Source of the DNA: Pseudomonas sp. MWU13-2105
Lineage (GTDB): Bacteria > Pseudomonadota > Gammaproteobacteria > Pseudomonadales > Pseudomonadaceae
Length of the DNA: 64,000 bases
NCBI RefSeq assembly: GCF_023242315.1
Contig: NZ_JALLIY010000013.1
Span: 124,001-188,000 of the forward strand
Direction of reading: 5' to 3'
Below the pieces are notes generated by a model, which worked only from the letters and a program-made list of their open reading frames with translations, did no database searches and was not told where the DNA came from. A program made the translations under genes and the position numbers. Below, one piece after another: positions 16,894 through 26,585 of this stretch (positions within the stretch are counted from its first letter, which is position 1; every line of letters starts with the position of its first letter).

Positions 16894-18255
16894 TCACGCC
16901 ATGCCGTGACGGGTCACCGGCAGGTCCAGCGAGGCGCCGCGACCGATGGCAAAGTAGGTGAAACCTTTGCGCTGCATGCGGTTGGCGTCGAACAGGTTCC
17001 GGCCGTCAAAGACCACCGGCGCTTTCAGGCGCTGCTTGATCAGTTCGAAGTCCGGGGCCTTGAACTGTTGCCATTCGGTGCAGATGATCAGCGCATCGGC
17101 GCCGACCAGTGCCGATTCCGGCGTGCCCATCAGCGACAGGCCCGGCTCATCCGGATAGATGCGCTGGGTTTCCTGCATGGCTTCCGGGTCGAACGCGCGA
17201 ACCTGGGCGCCGGCCGCCCACAGGGCTTCCATCAGCACGCGGCTTGGCGCGTCGCGCATATCGTCGGTGTTCGGCTTGAACGCCAGGCCCCAGAGAGCGA
17301 AGGTCTTGCCTTTCAGATCGCCCTTGTAGAACGCGTTCAGACGGTCGAACAGCTTGTGCTTCTGGCGCTCGTTGATCGCTTCGACCGCTTGCAGCAGGTC
17401 GCTCGAGCAATTGGCGGCCTGGGCGCTGTGGATCAGGGCGCGCATGTCTTTGGGGAAGCACGAGCCGCCGTAGCCGCAGCCCGGGTAGATGAAGTGGTAA
17501 CCGATACGCTGGTCGGCGCCGATGCCCATGCGCACGGCTTCGATGTCCGCGCCCAGGTGTTCGGCCAGTTCGGCGATCTGGTTGATAAAGCTGATCTTGG
17601 TCGCCAGCATGCAGTTGGCGGCGTACTTGGTCAGCTCGGCGCTGCGCAGGTCCATGAACATGATGCGGTCATGGTTGCGGTTGAACGGGGCGTAGAGGTC
17701 GCGCATCACTTCGCGCACTTCCTCGCGCTCGCAACCGATGACGATGCGGTCCGGACGACGGCAGTCTTCCACCGCCGAACCTTCCTTGAGGAATTCCGGG
17801 TTGGAGACGATATCGAATTCCAGGGTCCGGCCGACTTTGTCCAGGGCCGCCTGGATATGTGCGCGCAGGGTGTCGCCGGTACCGACCGGAACGGTGGATT
17901 TTTCCACCAGGATCAGCGGCTCGACGCGGTGGCGAACCACGGCATCGCCCACCGAAAGGACGTACTTGAGGTCAGCCGAACCGTCTTCGTCCGATGGCGT
18001 GCCGACGGCGATAAACAGCACCTGGCCATGCTCGATCGCCAGCTTCTCGTCGCTGGTGAAGTGCAGGCGGCCGCTTTCCAGGTTGCTCTTGACCATGGTC
18101 TCCAGCCCTGGTTCGAAGATGGGGATGTGGCCTTTGCGCAGCAAGTCGATCTTGTTCTGGTCGACGTCCATGCAGACGACATCATGACCGACTTCGGCCA
18201 GCACAGTCGCCTGTACCAGACCGACATAACCGCTACCAATTACGCTGATTTTCAT
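16894..18255 (-). CDS. ugd: UDP-glucose 6-dehydrogenase
   Basis: The 453-residue NAD-dependent enzyme oxidises UDP-glucose to UDP-glucuronate, the substrate that ArnA decarboxylates. An N-terminal Rossmann fold (ISVIGSGYVGLVQA) is followed by the catalytic Cys266 in GGSCFPKD and the FALWGLAFKPNTDDMRDAPS segment. The C-terminal domain closes with LKAPVVFDGRNLFD. It is the last gene of the arn operon and its ATG overlaps the arnF stop (ATGA). A strong terminator follows. This position, behind arnF, is usual in Pseudomonas. Confidence 0.96.
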   Translation of the reverse strand: MKISVIGSGYVGLVQATVLAEVGHDVVCMDVDQNKIDLLRKGHIPIFEPGLETMVKSNLESGRLHFTSDEKLAIEHGQVLFIAVGTPSDEDGSADLKYVLSVGDAVVRHRVEPLILVEKSTVPVGTGDTLRAHIQAALDKVGRTLEFDIVSNPEFLKEGSAVEDCRRPDRIVIGCEREEVREVMRDLYAPFNRNHDRIMFMDLRSAELTKYAANCMLATKISFINQIAELAEHLGADIEAVRMGIGADQRIGYHFIYPGCGYGGSCFPKDMRALIHSAQAANCSSDLLQAVEAINERQKHKLFDRLNAFYKGDLKGKTFALWGLAFKPNTDDMRDAPSRVLMEALWAAGAQVRAFDPEAMQETQRIYPDEPGLSLMGTPESALVGADALIICTEWQQFKAPDFELIKQRLKAPVVFDGRNLFDANRMQRKGFTYFAIGRGASLDLPVTRHGMA

Positions 18256-18659
18256 ACGGAGTCCCTAGGACGGGGTATACGTGGAGAGTTGATCGTTAAC
18301 ACGCCGAGAATGACCAGGGCCACTCCCAGCGATTTCGAAAGACTGAAGCTTTCATTGAAAAACGGCAGGCCGGCGGCCAGCAGGTAGACCAGCGCGTAAC
18401 TGACGCTGAGCAACGAGTAGGCACGGCCCAATGGCAGGTCGCGCAAGGCGGCCAGCCAGCAAAGCATGGACAGGGCGTAGGCGAGGATCGACCCGGCGAC
18501 GACGCCCAAGGCGAGTAACGATACGTCCTGAGTCATCAGGGCGTCCAGCCATTGCGCCGGTTCCGGCAGGCGGGTCATGCTCCAGCGCATGCCCAACTGG
18601 GCGCCGCTGACCAGCAGGACGCTGCCGCTGGCCAGGGTAAAGCCGCGCGCCTGGCTCAT
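18252..18659 (-). CDS. arnF: ArnF, flippase subunit for aminoarabinose-undecaprenyl phosphate
   Basis: The 135-residue EamA/SMR-like membrane protein has four predicted helices (FTLASGSVLLVSGAQLGMRW and three more). With ArnE it moves undecaprenyl phosphate-Ara4N to the periplasmic face of the inner membrane. The ATG at 18659 overlaps the arnE stop by four bases, and the stop overlaps ugd. An open frame extends further upstream but reads through arnE in another frame and is not protein-like. Confidence 0.9.
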   Translation of the reverse strand: MSQARGFTLASGSVLLVSGAQLGMRWSMTRLPEPAQWLDALMTQDVSLLALGVVAGSILAYALSMLCWLAALRDLPLGRAYSLLSVSYALVYLLAAGLPFFNESFSLSKSLGVALVILGVLTINSPRIPRPRDSV

Positions 18660-19000
18660 ACGTGACGCCCCAACAGGACCACACCGGCGATGATCAACGC
18701 CACGCCCAACCAGTGGCGGGTGTCGATCGACTCCTTGAACAGGTAGTGCGCCACCAGGGTGATCAGGACAAAGTTCAGGCTGAGCATCGGATAGGCAATC
18801 CCGACTTCCAGCCGTTGCAGGACCAGCAGCCAGACCAGCAGGCCGAAACCGAGGCTGGCCAGCGCCAGCCACAGCCAGGGCGAGCGCAGTTTATGCAGGA
18901 GGCCCAGGGACGGGCCGCGCCAGCTTTCGACAGCGAATTTCTGGGCGACTTGGCCCAGGCACGTCAGCAGGCAGGCGCTGAGCAGCAAGATCAGGGTCAT
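18656..19000 (-). CDS. arnE: ArnE, flippase subunit for aminoarabinose-undecaprenyl phosphate
   Basis: The 114-residue EamA/SMR-like protein has four hydrophobic helices and the conserved GQVAQKFAV and IAYPMLSLNFV segments. It pairs with ArnF as the proposed flippase. It overlaps arnT upstream and arnF downstream by four bases each, so translation is coupled through the operon. Confidence 0.92.
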   Translation of the reverse strand: MTLILLLSACLLTCLGQVAQKFAVESWRGPSLGLLHKLRSPWLWLALASLGFGLLVWLLVLQRLEVGIAYPMLSLNFVLITLVAHYLFKESIDTRHWLGVALIIAGVVLLGRHV

Positions 19001-20646
19001 GGCGCGGTCTTCGAAAAAATCAGGATGACCATGTTGCCTTCTTCATAGCGGACATGATCCTTGGGCAGCAGGTCGATCTCGTGCAGTTCGTCCTGATCCT
19101 TGACCCGCATCACCACGCCGACCTGGCCTTCGCGGCGGGCGTTGTCCATCCAGGCCTGGATCTGGCTCAGGTCCTGGGCGCGACCGGCGGTTTCCGGATA
19201 GCCCAGGCCGTACTGCAATTCACCCTGGGTGTTGTAGAGGGTGATGTCGCTGCGCTTCATGCGCCAGGCCAGCGCGGAAGCGGCACCCAGGTCGTTGCTC
19301 AGGAAGTGACGGCTCTGGCTCAGTTCCTCGGCATGGTGGGCGATGAACTGGTCGGGCATCTTGTTGTGGACGATGACATTCGGCATCGCCGCCGGCAGCA
19401 ACAGCACCAGCATGCCCATGCCCAACGCCGGTGTGGCCCAGAAGGTCAGCGGCTTGAGCAGGGGCAGGAGATTGACCAGGATCCAGCTGCCGATGAACAC
19501 GCAGAGTAGGGTCAGGTGCAACGGCTCGTTATCGTAGAACGGCTGCTTGATCTGGAAATACACCAGCGCCGCCAGTCCCGCCAGGCCCAGTACCAGGTTG
19601 AGCAAGCCGTTGAGGCGAGGAACCTGGCCTTGGGCAAGCTTGATGCGCTCCATCAGCGAATGGCCCATCAGCAACGCCAGGGGCATCAGGCACGGCATGA
19701 TATAGGTCGGCAGCTTGCCGCGACTGAGGCTGAAGAACGCCAGCGGCAGCAGCAGCCAGAGCAGCAGGAACACAGTGATGCGCTGACTCTTGGTACGCCA
19801 GGCGTCCTTCAGCGTTATCGGCAACAGCAGCGCCCACGGCAGGCTGGAAACCACGATCATCGGCAGGTAGAACCACCACGGCCGGGTGTGCTGCGCGTCT
19901 TCGGCGGCAAAACGACGGATATGCTCGTGCCAGAAGAAGAAACGCCAGTAGTCCGGCTCCTGGAGGTGAACCGCCAGGACCCAGGGCAGGCTGATCAGCG
20001 CCGCCACGGCCACGGCCACCAGGCCATAACCCAGCAGTTCGCGAAAACGCTTCTGCCAGATCATGTAGGGCAGGGCGATCAGTACCGGCAGCATCAGGGC
20101 GAGGAAACCCTTGGTCATGAAACCCATGCCGCAGGCCAGGCCCAGGGCCACCCACGCCCACAGGCGCGCCCGCGGGGTGCTGCCGTCGATGGCGAACCAC
20201 AGGGCGACAAAGCTCAGGTTGACCCAGAAGGTGAACTGCGGATCGAGGTTGGCATACCCGGCTTGCCCGGCGATCAGGCCGAAACTCATGTACAGCGCGG
20301 CGCAGGCAAACTGCTTGCGTTCGTTGTTCCACAGGCGCCCGGCAATCAGATAGACCAGCAGCACGCTCAGCCCGGTGCTCAGGGCCGAGGCGAAGCGCAC
20401 GCCGAAAAAATTCTCACCGAAGATGGCCTGACCGATGGCGATCATCCAGTACCCGGCGATGGGTTTCTCGAAGTAGCGCAGCTCCATGAAATGCGGCGAC
20501 GCCCAGTGGCCGTGCCGGAGCATTTCCTGGCCGATCTGGGCGTAGCGGGTTTCGTCCGGAATCCACATGCCATGGGTGACCAGTGGCAGCAGGTAGAACA
20601 GCAGAAAAGCGAGAAACAGCAACGGCAAAGCCCAGCGCCTGGTCAT
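18997..20646 (-). CDS. arnT: ArnT, lipid A aminoarabinose transferase
   Basis: The 549-residue polytopic inner-membrane transferase (GT83) is of standard length. It adds 4-amino-4-deoxy-L-arabinose from undecaprenyl phosphate to lipid A phosphates in the periplasm, which lowers the negative charge and gives polymyxin resistance. The first loop has the conserved acidic PDETRYAQIGQEML, followed by FEKPIAGYWM. About 12 helices fill residues 8-430 and a periplasmic tail ends at IFSKTAP. It overlaps arnD and arnE by four bases each. Confidence 0.96.
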   Translation of the reverse strand: MTRRWALPLLFLAFLLFYLLPLVTHGMWIPDETRYAQIGQEMLRHGHWASPHFMELRYFEKPIAGYWMIAIGQAIFGENFFGVRFASALSTGLSVLLVYLIAGRLWNNERKQFACAALYMSFGLIAGQAGYANLDPQFTFWVNLSFVALWFAIDGSTPRARLWAWVALGLACGMGFMTKGFLALMLPVLIALPYMIWQKRFRELLGYGLVAVAVAALISLPWVLAVHLQEPDYWRFFFWHEHIRRFAAEDAQHTRPWWFYLPMIVVSSLPWALLLPITLKDAWRTKSQRITVFLLLWLLLPLAFFSLSRGKLPTYIMPCLMPLALLMGHSLMERIKLAQGQVPRLNGLLNLVLGLAGLAALVYFQIKQPFYDNEPLHLTLLCVFIGSWILVNLLPLLKPLTFWATPALGMGMLVLLLPAAMPNVIVHNKMPDQFIAHHAEELSQSRHFLSNDLGAASALAWRMKRSDITLYNTQGELQYGLGYPETAGRAQDLSQIQAWMDNARREGQVGVVMRVKDQDELHEIDLLPKDHVRYEEGNMVILIFSKTAP

Positions 20647-21527
20647 CCCTGCTGTACCCCGAGCCAGCCTTCACGGCCGCCGAGGGTGCCACGGACCAAT
20701 CGCCCGGCGGGCAAGCGATCCAGTTGGGCCGGCAGCAGATTGACCAGCGGTTGGAACTCGATGTCGCGCGCCTTGGCCTGGGCCAAGAGCTGGCGAAACT
20801 CGTTTGCCATCAGAATCCCTTCTACTTCTGCATGAATGGTGTAGACATTCAGGCGCGCCGGGCTGAACCGGTCGAGAATGAACGCATTGAAATCTTTCGC
20901 GGCCAGATCCGCACCCACGACTTCGTCGAAGGTAGGCAGGTCCACGGGAATTTGCGGGGTGCCCAGGCTGCCATCCGCCAACCGTGGCAGAAACAGACCG
21001 TGCCCGCGGCAATCGCTGTTATAGCGAAAACCGAAGTGTTCCTTGGCTTGCACGACGCGCTCGTCCGCCCGCCAACCGGCGGTGGCCGAACATTCGACGG
21101 CTTGCCCGGTGATATCGCTCAGGCAGTCGACGCCGCGACGGATCTGTTCGATCAGTTCGGCTTCGCTCCAGCGCCCGGCGTTGGCCTGCCAGCCGTGGTG
21201 ATCCCAGGCGTGCAGGCCGACCTCATGGCCGGCAGCCAGGGTCTGGCGCATCAGATGCCCCAGATCCCGACCGATCGGCTTGCCTGGCCAGGCAGTGCCG
21301 GCCAGCAAGATGTCCCAGCCATAAAGGCTGGCAGCCTTGGAACGCAACATCTTCAGGAGGAACTGGGGTTTGATGAGGCGCCACAAGTGGCGCCCCATGT
21401 TGTCCGGTCCAACGCTGAAGAAGAACGTTGCCTTGACCTGGGCCTCGTCGAGCAGTTCCAGCAACCGCGGTACCCCTTCACGGGTGCCGCGATAGGTGTC
21501 CACATCGATGCGAAGTCCAGCCTGCAT
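20643..21527 (-). CDS. arnD: ArnD, deformylase of undecaprenyl phosphate-formyl-aminoarabinose
   Basis: The 294-residue protein belongs to the NodB-type polysaccharide deacetylase fold. The early RIDVDTYRGTREGVP holds the metal-binding Asp, and HEVGLHAWDHHGWQ provides the His motif. It removes the formyl group before flipping and transfer. Its ATG shares one base with the arnA stop (TGATG), and it overlaps arnT by four bases. Confidence 0.95.
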   Translation of the reverse strand: MQAGLRIDVDTYRGTREGVPRLLELLDEAQVKATFFFSVGPDNMGRHLWRLIKPQFLLKMLRSKAASLYGWDILLAGTAWPGKPIGRDLGHLMRQTLAAGHEVGLHAWDHHGWQANAGRWSEAELIEQIRRGVDCLSDITGQAVECSATAGWRADERVVQAKEHFGFRYNSDCRGHGLFLPRLADGSLGTPQIPVDLPTFDEVVGADLAAKDFNAFILDRFSPARLNVYTIHAEVEGILMANEFRQLLAQAKARDIEFQPLVNLLPAQLDRLPAGRLVRGTLGGREGWLGVQQG

Positions 21528-23518
21528 CAGCGCTTGTCCGCGATTTCGAGCATGGCTTCCTTGAGGAAGAAGTCCAGGGTGTTACCGATGGTTTCGCTCA
21601 TCTCGACGGTCGGCTCCCAGTTCAGCAGGCGCTTGGCGTTTTCGACGCTTGGTTTGCGGTGCGACACGTCCTGGTAGCCAGTACCGTAGAACGCCTTGCT
21701 TTCCACGTCGCGGAAACCGGCGAACGGAGGGAAGTTGCTGCGCAGCGGGTGAGCTTCGAACTGACGCAGCAGTTCTTCGCCCAGCTGACGGATGCTGGCT
21801 TCGTTGTCCGGGCTACCGATGTTGATGACCTGGCCGTTGCAGCAGTCGTTCTCGTTGTCGACGATACGGGCCAGGGCCTCGATGCCGTCGGCGATGTCGG
21901 TGAAGCAACGCTTCTGCTCGCCACCGTCGAACAGACGGATCGGAGTACCTTCCACCAGGTTCAGGATCAGCTGGGTGATGGCGCGGGAGCTGCCGATACG
22001 CGCCGAATCCAGGCGGTCCAGGCGTGGACCCATCCAGTTGAACGGACGGAACAGGGTGAAGTTCAGGCCCTTGGCGCCGTAGGCCCAGATCACGCGGTCG
22101 AGCAATTGCTTGGAGACCGAGTAGATCCAACGCTGCTTGTTGATCGGACCAACGATCAGGTTCGAGGTGTCTTCGTCGAAGTTCTCGTCCTGGCACATGC
22201 CGTAGACTTCGGAAGTCGACGGGAAGATCACGCGCTTGTTGTACTTGACGCAGTAGCGAACCAGTTTCAGGTTCTCTTCGAAGTCCAGTTCGAATACGCG
22301 CAATGGGTTGCGGGTGTATTCGATCGGGGTGGCGATGGCCACCAGCGGCAGGACCACGTCGCACTTCTTGATGTGATATTCGATCCACTCGGAGTGGATG
22401 CTGATATCGCCTTCGACGAAGTGGAAGTTCGGGTGGCTGCGCAGGCGCTCGATGGCGTCGGAGCCGATGTCCAGGCCGTAGACTTCGTACTTGTCGTCAC
22501 GCAGCAGGCGCTCGGACAGGTGGTTGCCGATGAAGCCGTTGACGCCCAGGATCAGTACGCGGGTGCAACGTGGCTTGCGGCCCGACTCGGCGCCGCGCAG
22601 GAAGGAACCGTCCACCAGGCCCAGTTCGTTGGCCAGTTGCGGGCCGCTGAGAAACAGGCCGTTGTCGTTGCGCTGGCCGGCGTTGATCACCAGGGAGTCT
22701 TCACCGCAAGCGATGCGCAGCGGGTCGACGCTGATCACGCGGCCAGGCGCCTGACCTTCGTTGCCCTTGACGACGTCGGCGCTCCAGACGATCAGCTTGT
22801 GCTCGCCCACGGCGCAGAAAGCACCCGGGTAAGGTTGGGTCACGGCGCGAACCAGGTTGAACAGCTCTTCGGCAGGCTTTTTCCAGACCAGCTTGCCGTC
22901 AGCCGGGGTACGGCGACCGAAGTAAGTGGCCTTGGACTCGTCCTGGGCGGTTTCGCTCAGCTTGCCGGCAGCCAGTTGTGGCAGGGCTTCGCTCAGCAGG
23001 CTGGCGGCGCTTTCACGCAGCTTGGTGTGCAGGGTCAGGGCGGTGTCGGCGCGGTCGATGGCGACGCGGTTCTGCGCCAGGATGCCACCGGCATCGGCAC
23101 GCTTGACCATGCGGTGCAGGGTCACGCCGGTTTCGCTTTCGCCGTTGACCAGCACCCAGTTGGCCGGTGCGCGACCGCGGTAGCGTGGCAGCAGGGAGCC
23201 GTGCAGGTTGAACGCGCCGTTCTTGGCGGTGGCCAGCAGCTCTTCGCTCAACAGGTTGCGGTAGTAGAACGAGAAGATGTAGTCCGGGCTCAGCTTGGCG
23301 ATGCGCTCGATCCACAGGGGATGGTTGGCATCCTCAGGGGCGTGCACGGTGATGCCCTTGCGAGCACAGAGTTGCGCTACGGAACCGTAGAAGGCGTTCT
23401 CCTTCGGGTCGTCGGCATGGGTGAACACTGCGGCGATGTCGTAACCTGCGGCGAGCAGGGACTCGATGCCGGTGCAACCAATATCGTGATAGGCGAAGAC
23501 GACAACTTTCGGATTCAT
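21527..23518 (-). CDS. arnA: ArnA, bifunctional UDP-glucuronate decarboxylase / formyltransferase
   Basis: The 663-residue fusion is the usual length. The N-terminal formyltransferase (about 1-305) holds Asn104, His106 and Asp142 in FNLHGSLLPRYRG and KRADAGG. The C-terminal SDR decarboxylase (about 315-660) holds the nucleotide motif GVNGFIGNHL and the YSVSK catalytic Tyr/Lys. It converts UDP-glucuronate from Ugd to UDP-4-keto-arabinose and later formylates UDP-Ara4N. The step between these, transamination by ArnB, has no gene here. It overlaps arnC by four bases. Confidence 0.96.
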   Translation of the reverse strand: MNPKVVVFAYHDIGCTGIESLLAAGYDIAAVFTHADDPKENAFYGSVAQLCARKGITVHAPEDANHPLWIERIAKLSPDYIFSFYYRNLLSEELLATAKNGAFNLHGSLLPRYRGRAPANWVLVNGESETGVTLHRMVKRADAGGILAQNRVAIDRADTALTLHTKLRESAASLLSEALPQLAAGKLSETAQDESKATYFGRRTPADGKLVWKKPAEELFNLVRAVTQPYPGAFCAVGEHKLIVWSADVVKGNEGQAPGRVISVDPLRIACGEDSLVINAGQRNDNGLFLSGPQLANELGLVDGSFLRGAESGRKPRCTRVLILGVNGFIGNHLSERLLRDDKYEVYGLDIGSDAIERLRSHPNFHFVEGDISIHSEWIEYHIKKCDVVLPLVAIATPIEYTRNPLRVFELDFEENLKLVRYCVKYNKRVIFPSTSEVYGMCQDENFDEDTSNLIVGPINKQRWIYSVSKQLLDRVIWAYGAKGLNFTLFRPFNWMGPRLDRLDSARIGSSRAITQLILNLVEGTPIRLFDGGEQKRCFTDIADGIEALARIVDNENDCCNGQVINIGSPDNEASIRQLGEELLRQFEAHPLRSNFPPFAGFRDVESKAFYGTGYQDVSHRKPSVENAKRLLNWEPTVEMSETIGNTLDFFLKEAMLEIADKR

Positions 23519-24528
23519 GGTGCGACCTGATTGGCGGTAGTAGTAGAAGGGGTATCACCAGCAGCGCTGGCAGGAGACGGCTGGCTACGCAGCACTTTCT
23601 CGATGAAGAAGCGCGGACGTGCGCGCACGTCACTGTACATGCGACCCAGGTATTCGCCCAGGAGCCCCATGCCGATGAACTGGCCGCCGGTGAAGACGAA
23701 CAGGATAGCAAACAGTACGAACGAACCGTCACCGGCCCAGGCCGCGCCGAAGATCAGGCGCAGCACCACCAGCAGGATGGCGAACAGCGCGCCGAGCCCG
23801 GCCATGGTGAAGCCGATGATGCTCAACAGCCGCAGGGGCGTGGTGGTCATGCAGGTGACCAGGTCGAACATCAGGTTGATCAGGCGCATCGGGCTGTATT
23901 TAGAGTCGCCGTGTTCGCGCTCGGCGTGCTGCACCAGCACTTCGGTGGTGTGCCGGGCAAAGCTGTTGGCCAGGATCGGGATGAAGGTGCTGCGCTCGCG
24001 GCAGGCCAGCATCGCGTCGACGATGGTCCGGCGATAGGCGCGCAACATGCAGCCGTAGTCGCTCATGGCGACGCCGGTGGAACGTTGCACGGCCAGGTTG
24101 ATCAGGCGCGACGGCCAGCGGCGTAGGGCCGAGTCCTGGCGATTGTTGCGCACGGTACCGACCACGTCGAAGCCCAGGGCGGCCTGTTCGACCAGGCGCG
24201 GAATCTCTTCCGGCGGGTTCTGCAGGTCGGCGTCCAGGGTGATGACCACATCGCCGGTGGATTGCTCGAAGCCGGCCATGATCGCGGCGTGCTGACCGTA
24301 GTTGCGGTTCAGGATCACGGCGATGACCGGGCTGCCTTCACGCTCGGCGGCTTCCTGGAGAATGTCGGCGGAGCGATCACGGCTGCCGTCGTCGACCAGG
24401 ATGATTTCGACATCCTGGGTCAACTGCGCACAGGCCGCTTCGGTACGGCGCAACAGTTCAGGCAAGCTCTGTTCTTCGTTATAGACCGGGATAACGATCG
24501 ACACGCGCTGAATTGGATAAGGTTTCAA
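23515..24528 (-). CDS. arnC: ArnC, undecaprenyl-phosphate aminoarabinose transferase
   Basis: The 337-residue GT2 transferase moves formyl-Ara4N from UDP to undecaprenyl phosphate on the cytoplasmic face. Motifs are VSIVIPVYNEEQSLPEL, ILVDDGSRDRS and TLDADLQNPPEEI. Two C-terminal transmembrane helices lie at about 235-300. The start is a TTG at 24528, supported by GGAAAGAAG just upstream and by the family's N-terminus. This is the first gene of the operon in this window; arnB, usually directly before it, is missing. Confidence 0.94.
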   Translation of the reverse strand: MKPYPIQRVSIVIPVYNEEQSLPELLRRTEAACAQLTQDVEIILVDDGSRDRSADILQEAAEREGSPVIAVILNRNYGQHAAIMAGFEQSTGDVVITLDADLQNPPEEIPRLVEQAALGFDVVGTVRNNRQDSALRRWPSRLINLAVQRSTGVAMSDYGCMLRAYRRTIVDAMLACRERSTFIPILANSFARHTTEVLVQHAEREHGDSKYSPMRLINLMFDLVTCMTTTPLRLLSIIGFTMAGLGALFAILLVVLRLIFGAAWAGDGSFVLFAILFVFTGGQFIGMGLLGEYLGRMYSDVRARPRFFIEKVLRSQPSPASAAGDTPSTTTANQVAP

Positions 24529-24923
24529 AGGCTTCTTTCCAGAATGGTTTCAATGGTGCGGCGATGCTTCAAGCCAGCCGATAGCATGCCGGACTCAACG
24601 CTCAGGCACAATGAACGATGCCTTTTATGCGGGCAAGCATAAAGGCATGACCGTGGGATGATACAGGGGTAATAAAAGACATGCGGCGATTAAAGCCTAA
24701 AAAAATGAAATGTCAAAGCTGCATAACAGCGTTATCTTCATGATTTTTATCAGTTCCCTGGCCCGGAGCGCGGGCAGGATTCTACGGTAAACGTCCAAAT
24801 GTGAAAAGCCTATGAATAACAGATGAACATCCCGTTGTTTTTGCTCAATAGACAGCGGCGATTCAGGTAATCTGTGCGTGCGCTTATAGCGACTCGCCTT
24901 CCGCTGTTTGGAGCAGGGCCCCG
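24529..24923. other. Divergent arnC / efflux intergenic region, with a leader hairpin
   Basis: This 395-base gap separates arnC (leftward) from the MFS gene (rightward) and must hold both promoters. A hairpin with arms ATGCCTTTTATGC and GCATAAAGGCAT spans 24618-24648 and would fall in the arn leader. The central part (about 24680-24860) is AT-richer. I see no convincing PmrA or PhoP box and no remnant of arnB coding sequence. Confidence 0.6.
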
Positions 24924-26585
24924 ATGAACCACTACGCGTCGCACGACTGGCAGCCCCATGAGCGTCCCAGCCTGCCCGGATCGCCATCGACGCCGTTACA
25001 TTCCACGCCCAGGCGCTGGGCCTATGCCATGGTCGGGCTGCTGGTGGCCCTGACCGGTGGCCTGGGCAACTCGCTGGTTATCGCCAATTTGCCGTACCTG
25101 CAAGGCGCCCTCGGCTCGACCACCGCGGAAATCGCCTGGCTGCCGGCGGCGTACGTGATGACCAACGTCTCGATGAACCTGTTGCTGGTGAAATTTCGCC
25201 AGCAATTCGGCCTGCGAGCCTTCACCGAGGTGTTCCTGGTGCTCTATGCGCTGGTGACCTTCGGCCATCTGTTCGTCAATGACCTGAGTTCGGCAATTGC
25301 CGTGCGCGCGGCCCACGGCATGGTCGGCGCGGCCCTGAGCTCCCTGGGGCTGTATTACATGATCCAGGCTTTCCCGGCGAAATGGCGGCTCAAGGCCCTG
25401 GTGCTGGGCCTGGGCACCTCGCAGTTGGCGTTGCCTCTGGCCCGGCTGTTTTCCGAAGACCTGTTGCAGATCGCCGAGTGGCGCGGCCTGTATCTGTTCG
25501 AACTGGGGCTGGCGCTGGCGGCCCTGGGTTGTGTGTTCCTGCTCAAGCTGCCGCCGGGCGACCGTTTCAAGACCTTTGAGAAACTCGACTTCCTGACCTT
25601 CGCCATCCTCGCCAGCGGCGTGGCACTGCTCTGTGCGGTGCTCTCGCTGGGGCGGATCGACTGGTGGCTGGAGGCGCCCTGGATTGGCCTGGCCTCGGCG
25701 GCCTCGATCGTGTTGATCCTCGCCGGGCTGGCGATTGAGCACAACCGCAGCAACCCGATGCTGATGACCCGCTGGCTGGGCAGCGGGGCGATGATCCGCC
25801 TGGGATTGGCGGTGATCCTGATTCGCATGGTGTTGTCCGAGCAGTCCACCGGCGCGGTGGGCTTTCTCCAGGCCTTGAACATGGGCAGCGAGCAGATGCG
25901 CAGTCTCTACGCGGTGATGTTGCTGGGCAGCATCGCCGGGCTGGCGGCCAGTGCCTTGACGATCCATCCCGATCACTTGTTCAAGCCGCTGGTCATTTCC
26001 CTGGCGCTGATGGCGCTCGGCTCGTCCATGGATAGCTTCTCCAGCAACCTGACGCGCCCGGCCAACATGTATGCCAGCCAGTTCCTGCTGGCCTTCGGCG
26101 GAACCTTTTTCCTCGGTCCGACCATGGCCCTGGGTACCCGTAACGTGATGACCAACCCGCGTAACCTGGTGAGTTTTTCGGTATTGTTCGGGATCTGCAA
26201 CAATCTCGGCGGGCTGATCGGCTCCGCCTTGCTGGGCACCTTCCAGGTGGTGCGGGAGAAATTCCACTCCAGTAGCATCGTCGAACACCTGACGCTGATC
26301 GATCCGCAAGTGGCCGCGCGTCTACAAGGCAGCAGCGCGGCCTACGCCGGGGTGATTTTCGATCCGTCGGCGCGCACCACCCAGGGCATGCAGGCCCTGG
26401 CCGCGTCGGCGACCCGCGAGGCGAATATCCTGGCCTATAACGATGTGTTCATGTTGATCGCGGTGATCGCGGTATTGACCATGCTGTGGATCTTTACCCG
26501 CAGCCTGTGGTTGCTCAGCATGAACCAGAAGATTACCCGCAACACCCCGTCTTCCACTCTTACCAGCGGTACCCCGTCACGATGA
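24924..26585 (+). CDS. MFS multidrug exporter, EmrB/QacA (DHA2) type
   Basis: The 553-residue inner-membrane protein has about 14 hydrophobic segments and typical family features. These include ANLPYLQGALGSTTAEIAWLP in helix 1-2 and the late EYNDV-like LAYNDVFMLIAVIAVL before the last helix. It should export drugs, phenolics or fatty acids together with the adjacent EmrA-like adaptor. Its TGA overlaps the next ATG by four bases. No outer-membrane partner gene is adjacent. The start at 24924 has GGAGCAGG upstream. Confidence 0.9.
   Translation: MNHYASHDWQPHERPSLPGSPSTPLHSTPRRWAYAMVGLLVALTGGLGNSLVIANLPYLQGALGSTTAEIAWLPAAYVMTNVSMNLLLVKFRQQFGLRAFTEVFLVLYALVTFGHLFVNDLSSAIAVRAAHGMVGAALSSLGLYYMIQAFPAKWRLKALVLGLGTSQLALPLARLFSEDLLQIAEWRGLYLFELGLALAALGCVFLLKLPPGDRFKTFEKLDFLTFAILASGVALLCAVLSLGRIDWWLEAPWIGLASAASIVLILAGLAIEHNRSNPMLMTRWLGSGAMIRLGLAVILIRMVLSEQSTGAVGFLQALNMGSEQMRSLYAVMLLGSIAGLAASALTIHPDHLFKPLVISLALMALGSSMDSFSSNLTRPANMYASQFLLAFGGTFFLGPTMALGTRNVMTNPRNLVSFSVLFGICNNLGGLIGSALLGTFQVVREKFHSSSIVEHLTLIDPQVAARLQGSSAAYAGVIFDPSARTTQGMQALAASATREANILAYNDVFMLIAVIAVLTMLWIFTRSLWLLSMNQKITRNTPSSTLTSGTPSR

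Noticed and set aside
24529..24923. PmrA/PhoP box ahead of arnC
   Set aside because: AT-rich hexamers occur, but no properly spaced direct repeat matches either consensus well enough to claim.
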